A stretch of 14,688 bases of DNA from Clostridiales bacterium UBA1777 (lineage in GTDB: Bacteria; Bacillota; Clostridia; Oscillospirales; Oscillospiraceae): contig DCGN01000035.1 in assembly GCA_002315275.1 (NCBI GenBank), forward strand, positions 1-14,688, given 5' to 3'. A model generated the notes under the pieces. It saw only the letters and a program-made list of their open reading frames with translations, did not search any database and was not told the origin of the DNA. Shown one piece after another: positions 6,346 through 13,702 of the stretch (position 1 is the first letter of the stretch; every line of letters starts with the position of its first letter). The position numbers and the translations under genes are program-made.

Positions 6346-6398
6346 CTCAGATCAACCTGCGCGTTGAACCTGATCACTCAGTGCGCAGGTGATCTGAG
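6346..6398 (+). promoter_or_regulatory. Large imperfect hairpin between the RhaM-like gene and the TRAP genes
   Basis: CTCAGATCA (6346-6354) pairs with TGATCTGAG (6390-6398), and after one bulged A (6355) CCTGCGC (6356-6362) pairs with GCGCAGG (6383-6389), giving 16 bp. The loop holds a further CTGA/TCAG hairpin (6370-6381). An A-run follows, not a T-run, so it is not a standard terminator in this direction. The ribosome binding site of dctQ begins 13 nt after the stem. It could protect or process the mRNA so that transporter and enzyme genes are expressed at different levels. Confidence 0.55.
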
Positions 6399-6422
6399 AA
6401 AAAAACAATAGGAGGTACATCC

Positions 6423-6932
6423 GTGAGACTAAACAGAAAAATTCTCGATACTCTCATCAAGGGTGTTACCCAGCTGCTTGGTGCCATGATTACTTGCATC
6501 ATTGTCTTCATTGTGATGCAGGTCATATGGCGTTATGGCTTCGGCAAGCCGCTTCTGTGGTCTGAGCAGCTCTGCCGTTTCATCTTCATATGGATGATGA
6601 TGCTGGGTATCCCTTGTCTCTTCAACCGCAAAGACTTTATGGCATTTGACCTTCTCCTTGAATCAATCAAAGGTGTCCCCTATCACCTTGTGCGTATCCT
6701 TATCGATCTTGCGATCGTTTGCTTCGCAGTATTCTGGTTCAAGGGTTCCACCGCTCTTATCGCAGGAACATTCCAAAAGATGACTACGGGCGTAAGAATT
6801 CCTTACTACTGCCTGTACGGCGCTCAGACTGTTTCCGCAGTTCTTACCTTCTGGGTAATGGTCTCTCAGCTTCTTGAGCAGTTCGTTGCCATGTTCAAGG
6901 AAGGCAAAGCCAAGAAGGAGGATAAAGCCTGA
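6423..6932 (+). CDS. dctQ: TRAP transporter small membrane subunit (DctQ family)
   Basis: This 169-residue membrane protein has four predicted helices (about 13-35, 46-65, 84-105, 126-148) and the family motif around WSEQLCRFIFIWMMMLG at 46-62. In tripartite ATP-independent periplasmic (TRAP) systems it forms the membrane domain with DctM and uses an ion gradient, usually sodium, to take up the ligand delivered by the binding protein. The start is GTG at 6423, supported by AGGAGG 7 nt upstream. The stop overlaps the dctM start as TGATG, so the two are coupled. The cytoplasmic C-terminus is Lys-rich. Confidence 0.93.
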   Translation: MRLNRKILDTLIKGVTQLLGAMITCIIVFIVMQVIWRYGFGKPLLWSEQLCRFIFIWMMMLGIPCLFNRKDFMAFDLLLESIKGVPYHLVRILIDLAIVCFAVFWFKGSTALIAGTFQKMTTGVRIPYYCLYGAQTVSAVLTFWVMVSQLLEQFVAMFKEGKAKKEDKA

Positions 6933-8200
6933 TGATTGCCATAATTGCCATTTCTTTCTTCGTGATGATCTTTATCGGCTTCCCAATAGCAATGGCTATG
7001 AGCTGCGTCACGATGCTCGCTATCCTGTTGGATCCCACCGTTGATGCAATAGTCTTTGCTCAGAAGGCCTATTCCGGATCTGACTCTTTTGCACTCCTTG
7101 CAGTTCCGTTCTTCATGCTCTGCGGTCAGCTGATGAGTGAGGTCGGCATTGTCGACGTTTTGGTCGATTTTGCCAACACCGTCATAGGCTGGGTCCGCGG
7201 CGGTCTTGCTCATGCCGTTATCGTTGCAGGCGCTCTTATGGCTGCAATTACCGGCTCCGCAAACGCCTCCGCCGCTGCTATCGGCTCCATCTCCACCGGC
7301 GCTCTCCAGAAGGAAGGCTACTCCGGCGGTATGGCAGTTTCCATAGTCGCCGCATCCGGCGGCCTCGGCCCAATCATCCCGCCCAGCATCGCAATGGTTA
7401 TTTACTGCAATATGACCGGTATGTCCGTCGGTAAGATGTTCGTTGCAGGTTATATACCCGGCATCATCCTTGCTGTTGCATACTGCGTTATTTCCAGTAT
7501 CTATGCCAAGAAGCACGATCTGCCCAAGCATAAGTTCAAGGGCGGCAAGGCTCTCGGTAAGAGCGTTCTCGTTTCCATTCCCGCACTTGTTCTCCCCGTT
7601 ATTATTATCGGCTCCATCCTTGCAGGTATCTGCACCGCAACCGAGGCCGGCGTTATCGGCGCTGTCTACGGTATTATCTACGGTATCATTACCCGTAAGC
7701 TCACCTTCAAGGGCTTCTGGAAATGCATGAAGGAGTCCGTTCTCGGTGCTGCCGGCCCGATGGCCATCATCATCATGTCCAACGGCCTCGGCTACATGCT
7801 CACCAGAAACGGCCTCACCACCGTTCTTTCCAACTTCTTTGCAAACAACGCTACAAACTATGTAGTGTTCTATCTGATGATCATCGTTGTTCTGCTCATT
7901 GCCGGTATGTTCATAGACGGCACAGCCTCTATGCTTATCCTTGTCCCGATCCTTATGCCTATTGCAAAGGCATTCGGTCTTGACATGATGCAGTTCTCCA
8001 TGATCTTCATCCTCGCAACTCTGACCGGCGGACTTACTCCTCCTGTCGGCGCACTCCTCTTCATCGTATCCGGAACAGCGAATGTTCCCCTTAAGGATTG
8101 TGTCAAGCCCGTTATCCCCTTCGTTCTCAGCATGTGCCTGCTCTGCGTGCTCATAATCTTCGTGCCTGAGATCGTTACGGTTCTGCCCAATCTGTTCTGA
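6932..8200 (+). CDS. dctM: TRAP transporter large membrane subunit (DctM family)
   Basis: This 422-residue protein is hydrophobic throughout, with around eleven or twelve membrane segments. Family signatures are clear: the GSANASAAAIGSI stretch, IIPPSIAMVIY followed by FVAGYIPG, the central TEAGVIGAVYG, and the C-terminal GMFIDGTASM and TPPVGALLFIVSG blocks. It is the transport channel of the TRAP system. Length is normal and no frame break is seen. The start overlaps the dctQ stop by one base; the AAGGAGG site (6915-6921) lies within the end of dctQ. It is followed after 83 nt by the binding protein gene. Confidence 0.95.
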   Translation: MIAIIAISFFVMIFIGFPIAMAMSCVTMLAILLDPTVDAIVFAQKAYSGSDSFALLAVPFFMLCGQLMSEVGIVDVLVDFANTVIGWVRGGLAHAVIVAGALMAAITGSANASAAAIGSISTGALQKEGYSGGMAVSIVAASGGLGPIIPPSIAMVIYCNMTGMSVGKMFVAGYIPGIILAVAYCVISSIYAKKHDLPKHKFKGGKALGKSVLVSIPALVLPVIIIGSILAGICTATEAGVIGAVYGIIYGIITRKLTFKGFWKCMKESVLGAAGPMAIIIMSNGLGYMLTRNGLTTVLSNFFANNATNYVVFYLMIIVVLLIAGMFIDGTASMLILVPILMPIAKAFGLDMMQFSMIFILATLTGGLTPPVGALLFIVSGTANVPLKDCVKPVIPFVLSMCLLCVLIIFVPEIVTVLPNLF

Positions 8201-8207
8201 TTTTCCC

Positions 8208-8255
8208 TGCTCTCAGTTAGGAGCACCCAATAATTTCTGTACGTGATTATATCAC
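8208..8255 (+). promoter_or_regulatory. Two short hairpins in the dctM-dctP gap
   Basis: TGCTC (8208-8212) pairs with GAGCA (8221-8225), and GTGAT (8243-8247) with ATCAC (8251-8255). Both are small. Mid-operon hairpins before a binding-protein gene often serve to raise its level over the membrane subunits by stabilising the downstream mRNA. That function is inferred here from position only. Confidence 0.3.
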
Positions 8256-8283
8256 TATAAAAATCTTTTAGGAGGAAAACCAA

Positions 8284-9348
8284 ATGAAGAAGACAATCGC
8301 AATGCTCCTTGCCATCGTAATGTGTGTCTGCCTGTTCGCAGGCTGCGGTGCTAAGGAAACCCCCGCTGCTGAAGCTCCCGCTGCTGCAGCACCTGCCGCA
8401 GAAGCCCCCGCTGCTGAAGCTCCCGCTGCAGATCCCGTCGTTATCAAGGTCGGCTACGGTCTTGCAGAAGACACCACCCTCGGTGTTGCAATGCAGAATT
8501 GGGCAGATAAGGTCGCTGAGGCAACCGAAGGCCGCGTAACGTTCGAGATCTACTCCAACGGTCAGCTCGGTACCCTCGTTGAGATGATCGAGGCTGTTGA
8601 GCTTGGTCAGCTTGATGCTACCATGAACGACGCTTCCCTCATGGTTGAGTACGCTCCCGAACTCAACCTCCTCGCTCTCCCCATGCTGTTCAGCTCCTTT
8701 GAGTCTTGGGAAAAGCTCACCACCGGCGAAGTCGGCCAGAAGCTGGCAGATGTCGTTGCTGAGAAGACCAACATGTACGTCATGGGCTGGATCTTCAACG
8801 GCTTCCGTGAGATCCTCTGCAAGCCCGAGATCAACTCCATGGATGACTGCACCGGCGTTGTTATCCGCTCCCCCGAGGCTGACATCTATGTCCAGACCCT
8901 CACCCGTCTGAACTTCACCCCCACTCCTCTTGCTTTCTCTGAGCTCTACACCGCTCTCCAGACCGGTGTTGTCGATGCTTGCGAGACCTCTTACGAGCAG
9001 TTCATTCTGAACTCCTTCTACGAGGAAGCAACTCACATGGTCGAGTCCAACCACATGGCTGCTAACATGACCATGCTCTTCAACCAGGATGTATGGGCAA
9101 AGGTCTCCGCTGAAGATCAGGCTACCATCACCGCCATCTACAACGAAGTGTTTGGTCAGGCAAGCCGCACCACCAACGAGCTCGCTGAGGGCTTCAAGCA
9201 GGAGCTGCTTGACAAGGGCTGCACTGTTTACAACTACAGCGACGATGAGCTCAAGGTCATCACCGAGCGCTTCACCGATTACTGGAACGAGAATGCAACC
9301 GCTAACGGCTACACCGACATCCTCGAGATGGCAATCGCAGCACGCTGA
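8284..9348 (+). CDS. dctP: TRAP transporter substrate-binding lipoprotein (DctP family)
   Basis: This 354-residue exported protein starts with Lys-Lys, a hydrophobic core and a lipobox FAGC, so Cys21 should be lipidated and anchor it to the outer face of the membrane. A low-complexity Ala-Pro-Glu linker (about 27-50) leads to the DctP domain (52-354). Diagnostic features are VIRSPEADIYVQ with Arg195, the usual carboxylate-binding position, and PTPLAFSELYTALQTGVVDACE at 213-234. The retained Arg argues for a ligand with a carboxylate, such as a sugar acid or hydroxy acid, but does not prove it. AGGAGG lies 9 nt before the ATG. It ends the operon, just before a strong terminator. Codon use is strongly biased, as expected for an abundant protein. 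Confidence 0.95.
   Translation: MKKTIAMLLAIVMCVCLFAGCGAKETPAAEAPAAAAPAAEAPAAEAPAADPVVIKVGYGLAEDTTLGVAMQNWADKVAEATEGRVTFEIYSNGQLGTLVEMIEAVELGQLDATMNDASLMVEYAPELNLLALPMLFSSFESWEKLTTGEVGQKLADVVAEKTNMYVMGWIFNGFREILCKPEINSMDDCTGVVIRSPEADIYVQTLTRLNFTPTPLAFSELYTALQTGVVDACETSYEQFILNSFYEEATHMVESNHMAANMTMLFNQDVWAKVSAEDQATITAIYNEVFGQASRTTNELAEGFKQELLDKGCTVYNYSDDELKVITERFTDYWNENATANGYTDILEMAIAAR
8362..8433 (+). repeat. In-frame Ala-Pro-Glu repeat in the lipoprotein linker
   Basis: Residues 27-50 of the binding protein consist of imperfect copies of the 5-residue unit APAAE, written with similar GCTCCCGCTGCTGAA-type codons, so the array probably grew by slippage or unequal exchange. It acts as a flexible spacer between the lipidated Cys and the binding domain. 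Copy number may vary between strains. Confidence 0.7.
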
Positions 9349-9384
9349 TTACCCACTTAAAATTCAAAACATGATCTGATGTTT

Positions 9385-9415
9385 CCTCTCCCTGCATCCG
9401 CAGGGAGAGGTTTTT
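9385..9415 (+). terminator. Intrinsic terminator of the reductase-TRAP operon
   Basis: A perfect 11-bp GC-rich stem (9385-9395 with 9400-9410, loop ATCC) is followed at once by TTTTT. It lies 37 nt after the dctP stop. Confidence 0.95.
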
Positions 9416-9424
9416 ATATGTAGT

Positions 9425-9470
9425 AATAACGAAAATAGCAGCTCCGTACAGAGCTGCTATTTTCGTTATT
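9425..9470 (-). terminator. Perfect 20-bp hairpin terminating the minus-strand housekeeping unit
   Basis: Arms 9425-9444 and 9451-9470 are exactly complementary with a 6-nt loop CGTACA. The inner GCAGCTC/GAGCTGC core is flanked by A/T-rich outer pairs, so on either strand the core is followed by TATTTTCGTTATT. It lies 14 nt after the stop of the coiled-coil gene on the minus strand and may work in both directions. Confidence 0.85.
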
Positions 9471-9484
9471 CGGTTTACAAAGGT

Positions 9485-10018
9485 TTACTTCTCTTCCTCA
9501 GTCTTTTCTGTCTTCTCGGCGACGGACTTAACTGCGGGCTTTTTCTTTTCGTCTTGAACTATGCCGGCGTTTCTGAGAGCATCATGGGAGTTCTGAAGAG
9601 TCTTAAGCGCGGCATTGACGCTGTCCTCGGTGCGGCGCATTATATCCTCGACATATGCGCTGGTAGCGCGGCGAACCTCTCTGGACTTTGCCTCGGCAGA
9701 GCTTATCATCTCTGCACTGCGTGCCCTGGCCTGGCGGACGATCTCCTGCTCTTCGACCATTGCTCTTGCCTTATCCTCGGCATTCTTTCTCAGTGCCTCA
9801 GCCTCGCGCTTTGCATTGCCGATAAATTCATCTCTTGCGGAGACAAGGCGCTTGGACTCCGCTATGGAATTGGGCAGGCATGACTTGATATCGTTAATGA
9901 TCTCAATTGCCTTCTCGCGCTCTATGATGCACTTATCGTTTCCGAGGGGAACGCCCCATGCATCGTTTACCATGCTGTAAAGAATATCGAGCAGCTCTAT
10001 TACATCGTTGTTTTCCAT
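9485..10018 (-). CDS. Coiled-coil protein of unknown function (ATP synthase subunit B-like)
   Basis: This 177-residue soluble protein is dominated by a long charged helix, about residues 52-150, rich in Ala, Glu, Arg and Lys, of the kind annotated as similar to F-type ATPase subunit B or as a generic ATPase. The first 45 residues form a separate more hydrophobic segment (VIELLDILYSMVNDAWGVPL), and the tail (155-177) is a run of Lys and Glu. There is no membrane segment, so it is not a true subunit B. The ATG at 10016-10018 has GGAGG 7 nt upstream; a longer frame starting inside rsmD lacks support. It follows rsmD by 17 nt and ends the operon. Similar coiled-coil genes sit beside rsmD in other Clostridia, as I recall, with no known role. 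Confidence 0.8.
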   Translation of the reverse strand: MENNDVIELLDILYSMVNDAWGVPLGNDKCIIEREKAIEIINDIKSCLPNSIAESKRLVSARDEFIGNAKREAEALRKNAEDKARAMVEEQEIVRQARARSAEMISSAEAKSREVRRATSAYVEDIMRRTEDSVNAALKTLQNSHDALRNAGIVQDEKKKPAVKSVAEKTEKTEEEK

Positions 10019-10035
10019 TCTCTTGCCTCCCAAAT

Positions 10036-10569
10036 TTAATCTCTCACATATATGCAGAGCTTTACCTTCCCATAGCAACGCTCTTTGAGCTTAGAATAAG
10101 GCGCCGTCATATCCGGCAGCTCTTTTTCTTTTCTCGCTTCACAGATTATTATACCACCCTCCGACAATATGTCAACCGAATTGATTAAATTCAACACTTT
10201 TCCATACAAATCGGCGTCATAGGGAGGATCAATGAAGATAATATCAAACTTTCCGCAATGCTCAAGAAAGCCGAGCGAGTTCTGCTGCATTACCGGCGCG
10301 CTGAAACCGCAGGTCTTTAGGTTTTCTCTGATTATCTTTACTGCCTCTCTGCTCTCATCGACAAACACGGCTTCCTTTGCACCCCGGCTGAGGCACTCGA
10401 TTCCGAGCTGACCCGTGCCTGCGAACAGGTCAAGCACTCTTCTTCCCTCAAGGTCAAACTGAAGGATGTTAAATAACGCCTCTTTAACATTGTCTGTCGT
10501 AGGCCTGATATCATAATTTTCGGGTGTTTTCAGTCTGCGGCCTCTGGCAGACCCGGTAATCACTCTCAT
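10036..10569 (-). CDS. rsmD: 16S rRNA (guanine-966-N2)-methyltransferase RsmD
   Basis: This 177-residue enzyme uses S-adenosylmethionine to methylate N2 of G966 in 16S rRNA during small-subunit assembly. Evidence: the N-terminal MRVITGSARGRRLKTP, the RPTTDNVKEALFNIL block at 22-36, SAM motif I DLFAGTGQLGIE (47-58) and the catalytic DPPY at 114-117. Length is typical. Its ATG overlaps the uvrC stop by 4 nt, so it is translated in coupling with uvrC. Confidence 0.95.
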   Translation of the reverse strand: MRVITGSARGRRLKTPENYDIRPTTDNVKEALFNILQFDLEGRRVLDLFAGTGQLGIECLSRGAKEAVFVDESREAVKIIRENLKTCGFSAPVMQQNSLGFLEHCGKFDIIFIDPPYDADLYGKVLNLINSVDILSEGGIIICEARKEKELPDMTAPYSKLKERCYGKVKLCIYVRD

Positions 10570-12380
10570 TTGTGTTCCTCCTCGCGGTAATAGTCATATA
10601 CCGCCTTTGCAGTGCTGCGCGGTATGACAGCCTCCAGCTGTTCGAGGGAAGCCGCACTTATCGCCTTAACGGACTTGAATGCCTTAATTAGCTCATCCCG
10701 TCTTTTCGGCCCCACTCCGCTTATCTTGTCAAGCGATGAGCCGTACGCCTCGGTTCTCAGCGAGCGCTGATACTCAATGGCCGATCTGTGCGTTTCCTCC
10801 TGAATATTGCCTATCATGGAGAATATCGCCTGATTGCCCGATATGCCTATCTCCCGTCCCTCCGGTGTGATCAGAGCGCGTGTTCTGTGTCTGTCATCCT
10901 TGACCATACCGTATATGGGAACATCGATACCGAGGCTGTTTGCGGCCTCTTTTGCAACCGCGGCATGCTCAGCGCCGCCGTCAATCAAAAGAAGATCCGG
11001 AAGCGGGGCAAACTTCTCGTCCCCGTCGGCATAGTGCTTGAACCGCCTATACACAGCCTGACGCATGCTCGCATAGTCATCCTGAGCCTGCAGATCGGTA
11101 ATGCGGAACTTCCGGTAATCGCGTTTCAGAGGCTTACCGTCCTGATGGACCGTCATCGCTGCAACTATTCCGCTGTCCTTGAGGTTTGATATATCGAACG
11201 CCTCTATTCTCGCAGGGAAGGCCTCAAGCTCCAGAAGCTTCTGCAGAAGCTCAAGCGTTTTTGATCTCCTCTGCGCCTGAGTAGTCCTGCGCTGTATCTC
11301 CTCGCGCGCGTTGATGACAGCTGCCTCCGTAAGGCGCGCCCTATCCCCTCTTTTCGGGGTCTCTACGTATACTCTTCTTCCGGCCTGCTCAGTGAACATC
11401 TCCGAGACAGCCTCAGCATCCTCAAGCTCGCACGGAAGCAGAATAAGCCTCGGCCATGCGCCGCGCGCAGCCGCATAATACTGCCGCACGAGAGCAGATA
11501 TCGCCTCTCCATCGTCCTCGAGCGGCTCGTCAAGCATCTCGACGTCCTTGCCCGACAGATCTCCGTTTACGAAATGGAGCACGACGAAGCAGCTCCTCGC
11601 TCCGCGGAAGAAGCCTATCGCATCTGTATCGGCATACGCCGTTGCGATCACGCGCTGCTTGTTTGCAAGGTTCTCCACGGCGCGCAGCCTGTCTCTTATC
11701 TCGGCGGCGCGCTCAAAGCGAAGCTCCTCTGCCGCCTGCTCCATCTTTTCGCGCAGCTGAGAGACAAGCTCCCCGCTCTTTCCCTGCAGTATAAGGAGTG
11801 CTTCCTCCATAGTCTTATAATAATCCGCCTGAGAGGGCCCTGCCATGCACCAGCCTGCGCACACACCCATGTGGTGGTTGAGGCACGGCCTTGCCTTGCC
11901 GATATCACGCGGAAACACCCGCGAGCAATCCGGTAAAAGGAGAGCTTTTTCTATTGTTGTGATTATTTCCTTGCTCGTGCCCCTGCCGCCGAACGGTCCA
12001 AGATACAGCGCGCCGTCCTTTTCCGCTCTGCTTGCTATCGTCATAACAGGATACGGCTTTCTCATGTCCACCCTTATGAACGGGTAGCCCTTGTCATCCT
12101 TCAGTAGGATATTATAGTGAGGCATATGCTTCTTGATAAGCGAATTTTCGAGGATGAGCGCTTCAAACTCGCTTGAAGCGACGATCACATTAAAATCCGC
12201 CACCTTTTCGACCATGGCCGCTACCTTCGGCAGATGCTCGCCGCGGAAATAGCTCGTGACTCTGTTCTTGAGCTTCTTGGCCTTGCCGACATATATGACC
12301 TGCCCCTCGGCATCAAGCATGATGTAAACGCCGGGGAGCTGAGGCAAATTATTCGCTTTTTGGTTTAATGTTTCAAGCAT
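10566..12380 (-). CDS. uvrC: Excinuclease ABC subunit C (UvrC)
   Basis: This 604-residue nuclease makes both incisions in nucleotide excision repair after UvrA and UvrB load on damage. Domains in order: the GIY-YIG 3' nuclease (about 13-90, with GVY at 17-19 and YVG at 30-32); a cysteine cluster Cys152, Cys166, Cys174, Cys178 matching the iron-sulfur ligands described for UvrC; the UVR UvrB-binding motif (about 203-238); the RNase H-like 5' nuclease (about 390-540) with Asp396 (FDISN), Asp467 (LLIDGG) and His531 as catalytic candidates; and the terminal helix-hairpin-helix pair (548-600). I chose the ATG at 12378-12380, since the family start is MLETLNQKANNLPQLPGVY-like. It overlaps the end of the transporter gene by 8 nt and has only a weak ribosome site, so coupling is likely. 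Confidence 0.97.
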   Translation of the reverse strand: MLETLNQKANNLPQLPGVYIMLDAEGQVIYVGKAKKLKNRVTSYFRGEHLPKVAAMVEKVADFNVIVASSEFEALILENSLIKKHMPHYNILLKDDKGYPFIRVDMRKPYPVMTIASRAEKDGALYLGPFGGRGTSKEIITTIEKALLLPDCSRVFPRDIGKARPCLNHHMGVCAGWCMAGPSQADYYKTMEEALLILQGKSGELVSQLREKMEQAAEELRFERAAEIRDRLRAVENLANKQRVIATAYADTDAIGFFRGARSCFVVLHFVNGDLSGKDVEMLDEPLEDDGEAISALVRQYYAAARGAWPRLILLPCELEDAEAVSEMFTEQAGRRVYVETPKRGDRARLTEAAVINAREEIQRRTTQAQRRSKTLELLQKLLELEAFPARIEAFDISNLKDSGIVAAMTVHQDGKPLKRDYRKFRITDLQAQDDYASMRQAVYRRFKHYADGDEKFAPLPDLLLIDGGAEHAAVAKEAANSLGIDVPIYGMVKDDRHRTRALITPEGREIGISGNQAIFSMIGNIQEETHRSAIEYQRSLRTEAYGSSLDKISGVGPKRRDELIKAFKSVKAISAASLEQLEAVIPRSTAKAVYDYYREEEHK

Positions 12381-13227
12381 CTGCTTTTTTATCCGATTCC
12401 TTTGAAAGTGCGCACCAAATGGTGACGGAGAATACAACTATTATACAGCCTACGAGCGCAAATCTGCCCGGGCGCTCTCCGTCAAAGATAGCTACCCACA
12501 CGGGGTTCAGCATAGGCTCTACAGCGGCGAGCAGGCAGCATGCAAGCGGAGGGCACGTCATCGAGGCTTTAATATACAGAACATACGAAATACCGAGCTG
12601 GAATATGCCGAGCGTCAATATGCTGAGCACGGGCACGAGCGAAAGCTCCGGCCTCGTCGCAATAACGAACGGAAGCCCCACAAGGAAAGTAAACGTCTGC
12701 CCCATCAGAGCAGCACTAAAGCGCTCATCGCCTGGCAGATTGCCCACAGTAATAAACATACTCGCCATCAGGAGGCCGGAAAGAATTGCAATGAAGTTAC
12801 CGAGCATCGTTCCGCCCGACATCTGATCTATAAAGAACAGCGTTATACCTATCATTGTGCATATAACCGTGATCATATCGGCGCGGGATATCTTTCTTTT
12901 GAAAAGTATAGCCGACAGAACAACAATAAAAACAGGCGAGGTAAACTGCAGGACTATTGCGTTTGCTGCCGTTGTGAGCTTATTTGACACTACGAAGCAG
13001 ATATAACCGCAGCTTGTCAGAACGCCGGAAACGATAACTTTTTTGTTGATAATGATCTTTCTGCCCGATGCGAATATGTATATTAGCATGGTTATACCCG
13101 CGATCAGACTGCGCATACTCGCAATGGCGAAGCCGTTCCACGGGATGAATTTAATAAATATGCCCGCTATGCTCCAAAGCATAGCGCAGATGAGCATTTC
13201 AATTATGCCCTTCTTCTCCTGAGCCAT
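12373..13227 (-). CDS. EamA/DMT-family membrane transporter
   Basis: This 284-residue protein has ten predicted membrane helices in two EamA repeats, the first with SPVFIVVLSAILFKRK and the second with AAVEPMLNPVWVAIFDGERP. This is the usual drug/metabolite transporter layout, typically an exporter of amino acids or other metabolites. The ATG at 13225-13227 is preferred over an upstream TTG, because GGAG lies about 10 nt before it. It begins only 33 nt after the ptsH terminator, so it must use either a promoter inside ptsH or read-through. Its stop lies inside the uvrC start region, tying expression to DNA repair genes. It uses ATA for Ile more often than the catabolic genes, consistent with low expression. 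Substrate unknown. Confidence 0.9.
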   Translation of the reverse strand: MAQEKKGIIEMLICAMLWSIAGIFIKFIPWNGFAIASMRSLIAGITMLIYIFASGRKIIINKKVIVSGVLTSCGYICFVVSNKLTTAANAIVLQFTSPVFIVVLSAILFKRKISRADMITVICTMIGITLFFIDQMSGGTMLGNFIAILSGLLMASMFITVGNLPGDERFSAALMGQTFTFLVGLPFVIATRPELSLVPVLSILTLGIFQLGISYVLYIKASMTCPPLACCLLAAVEPMLNPVWVAIFDGERPGRFALVGCIIVVFSVTIWCALSKESDKKADA

Positions 13228-13259
13228 ATGCAAAATTCTCCGTTATGCAAAAATCAGAA

Positions 13260-13286
13260 ATAGGGGCGTGCCAAACACGCCCCTAT
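13260..13286 (-). terminator. Intrinsic terminator after ptsH
   Basis: Arms 13260-13270 and 13276-13286 pair over 11 bp around loop CCAAA. On the minus strand the stem is followed by TTTCTGATTTTTG, a T-rich run. It lies 20 nt after the ptsH stop. The T-run is interrupted, so some read-through into the transporter gene is likely. Confidence 0.85.
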
Positions 13287-13306
13287 AGTCCATGAGATAT
13301 AAGCTA

Positions 13307-13570
13307 TTATTCAGAGAAATCGGAGTCGATCAGCTCAGAAAGAGTTGCAATGGCCTCATCCTCGTCTGCTCCATCGGCGATGATGGTGATCGCAGTGCCT
13401 TTAACAATGCCAAGAGAGAGTACGCCAAGAAGGCTCTTGGCGTTGACACGACGCTCTTCCTTTTCAACCCAGATGCTGCTCTTGAATTCGTTGGCCTTCT
13501 GGATAAAGAACGTTGCGGGTCTTGCATGAAGACCTACCTGATTATTGATAACTACCTCTTTGGTTATCAT
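13307..13570 (-). CDS. ptsH: Phosphocarrier protein HPr (PtsH)
   Basis: This 87-residue protein is HPr. It has the phosphorylated His15 in GLHARPAT, where enzyme I transfers phosphate from phosphoenolpyruvate, and Ser46 in NAKSLLGVLSLGI, the site of HPr kinase in Firmicutes that drives CcpA-mediated catabolite control. The start is ATG at 13568-13570, which places these residues at exactly 15 and 46; AGGAG lies 8 nt upstream, and a GTG three codons earlier is rejected. Having His15 rules out a Crh-type protein. It stands as a single-gene unit with its own promoter and terminator and has no enzyme I gene beside it. Through CcpA it could influence the nearby catabolic locus, but I saw no clear cre site. 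Confidence 0.95.
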   Translation of the reverse strand: MITKEVVINNQVGLHARPATFFIQKANEFKSSIWVEKEERRVNAKSLLGVLSLGIVKGTAITIIADGADEDEAIATLSELIDSDFSE

Positions 13571-13617
13571 ACTCGCCACTCCTCACAATATTTGAAAATA
13601 GACTTTGGGTTGAATAT

Positions 13618-13646
13618 AGCTTATCAAATTTTCGCGGTATAGTCAA
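13618..13646 (-). promoter_or_regulatory. Candidate ptsH promoter
   Basis: On the minus strand TTGACT (13646-13641) is followed after 17 bp by TAAGCT (13623-13618), a good -35 with a weak -10. The leader would be about 40 nt. It lies in the 132-nt gap after mutS2. Confidence 0.45.
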
Positions 13647-13702
13647 CTCATTTCGACCATTTCGTTGATTTTACCATTATTTACGCACGCTCAAAGCTGA
13701 AT

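Noticed and set aside
6346..6398. Hairpin considered as a terminator between the enzyme genes and the TRAP genes
   Set aside because: The stem is followed by an A-run on the plus strand, and on the minus strand there is no gene to terminate.
7870..9054. 394-codon minus-strand frame across dctM and dctP
   Set aside because: It spans the gap of two clear TRAP genes on the other strand and includes antisense of the linker repeat as Gly-Ser low complexity.
9425..9470. Perfect 20-bp inverted repeat considered as a mobile-element end or attachment site
   Set aside because: It sits between convergent gene ends, has the core stem and T-rich flanks of a terminator, and no transposase or direct target duplication is nearby.
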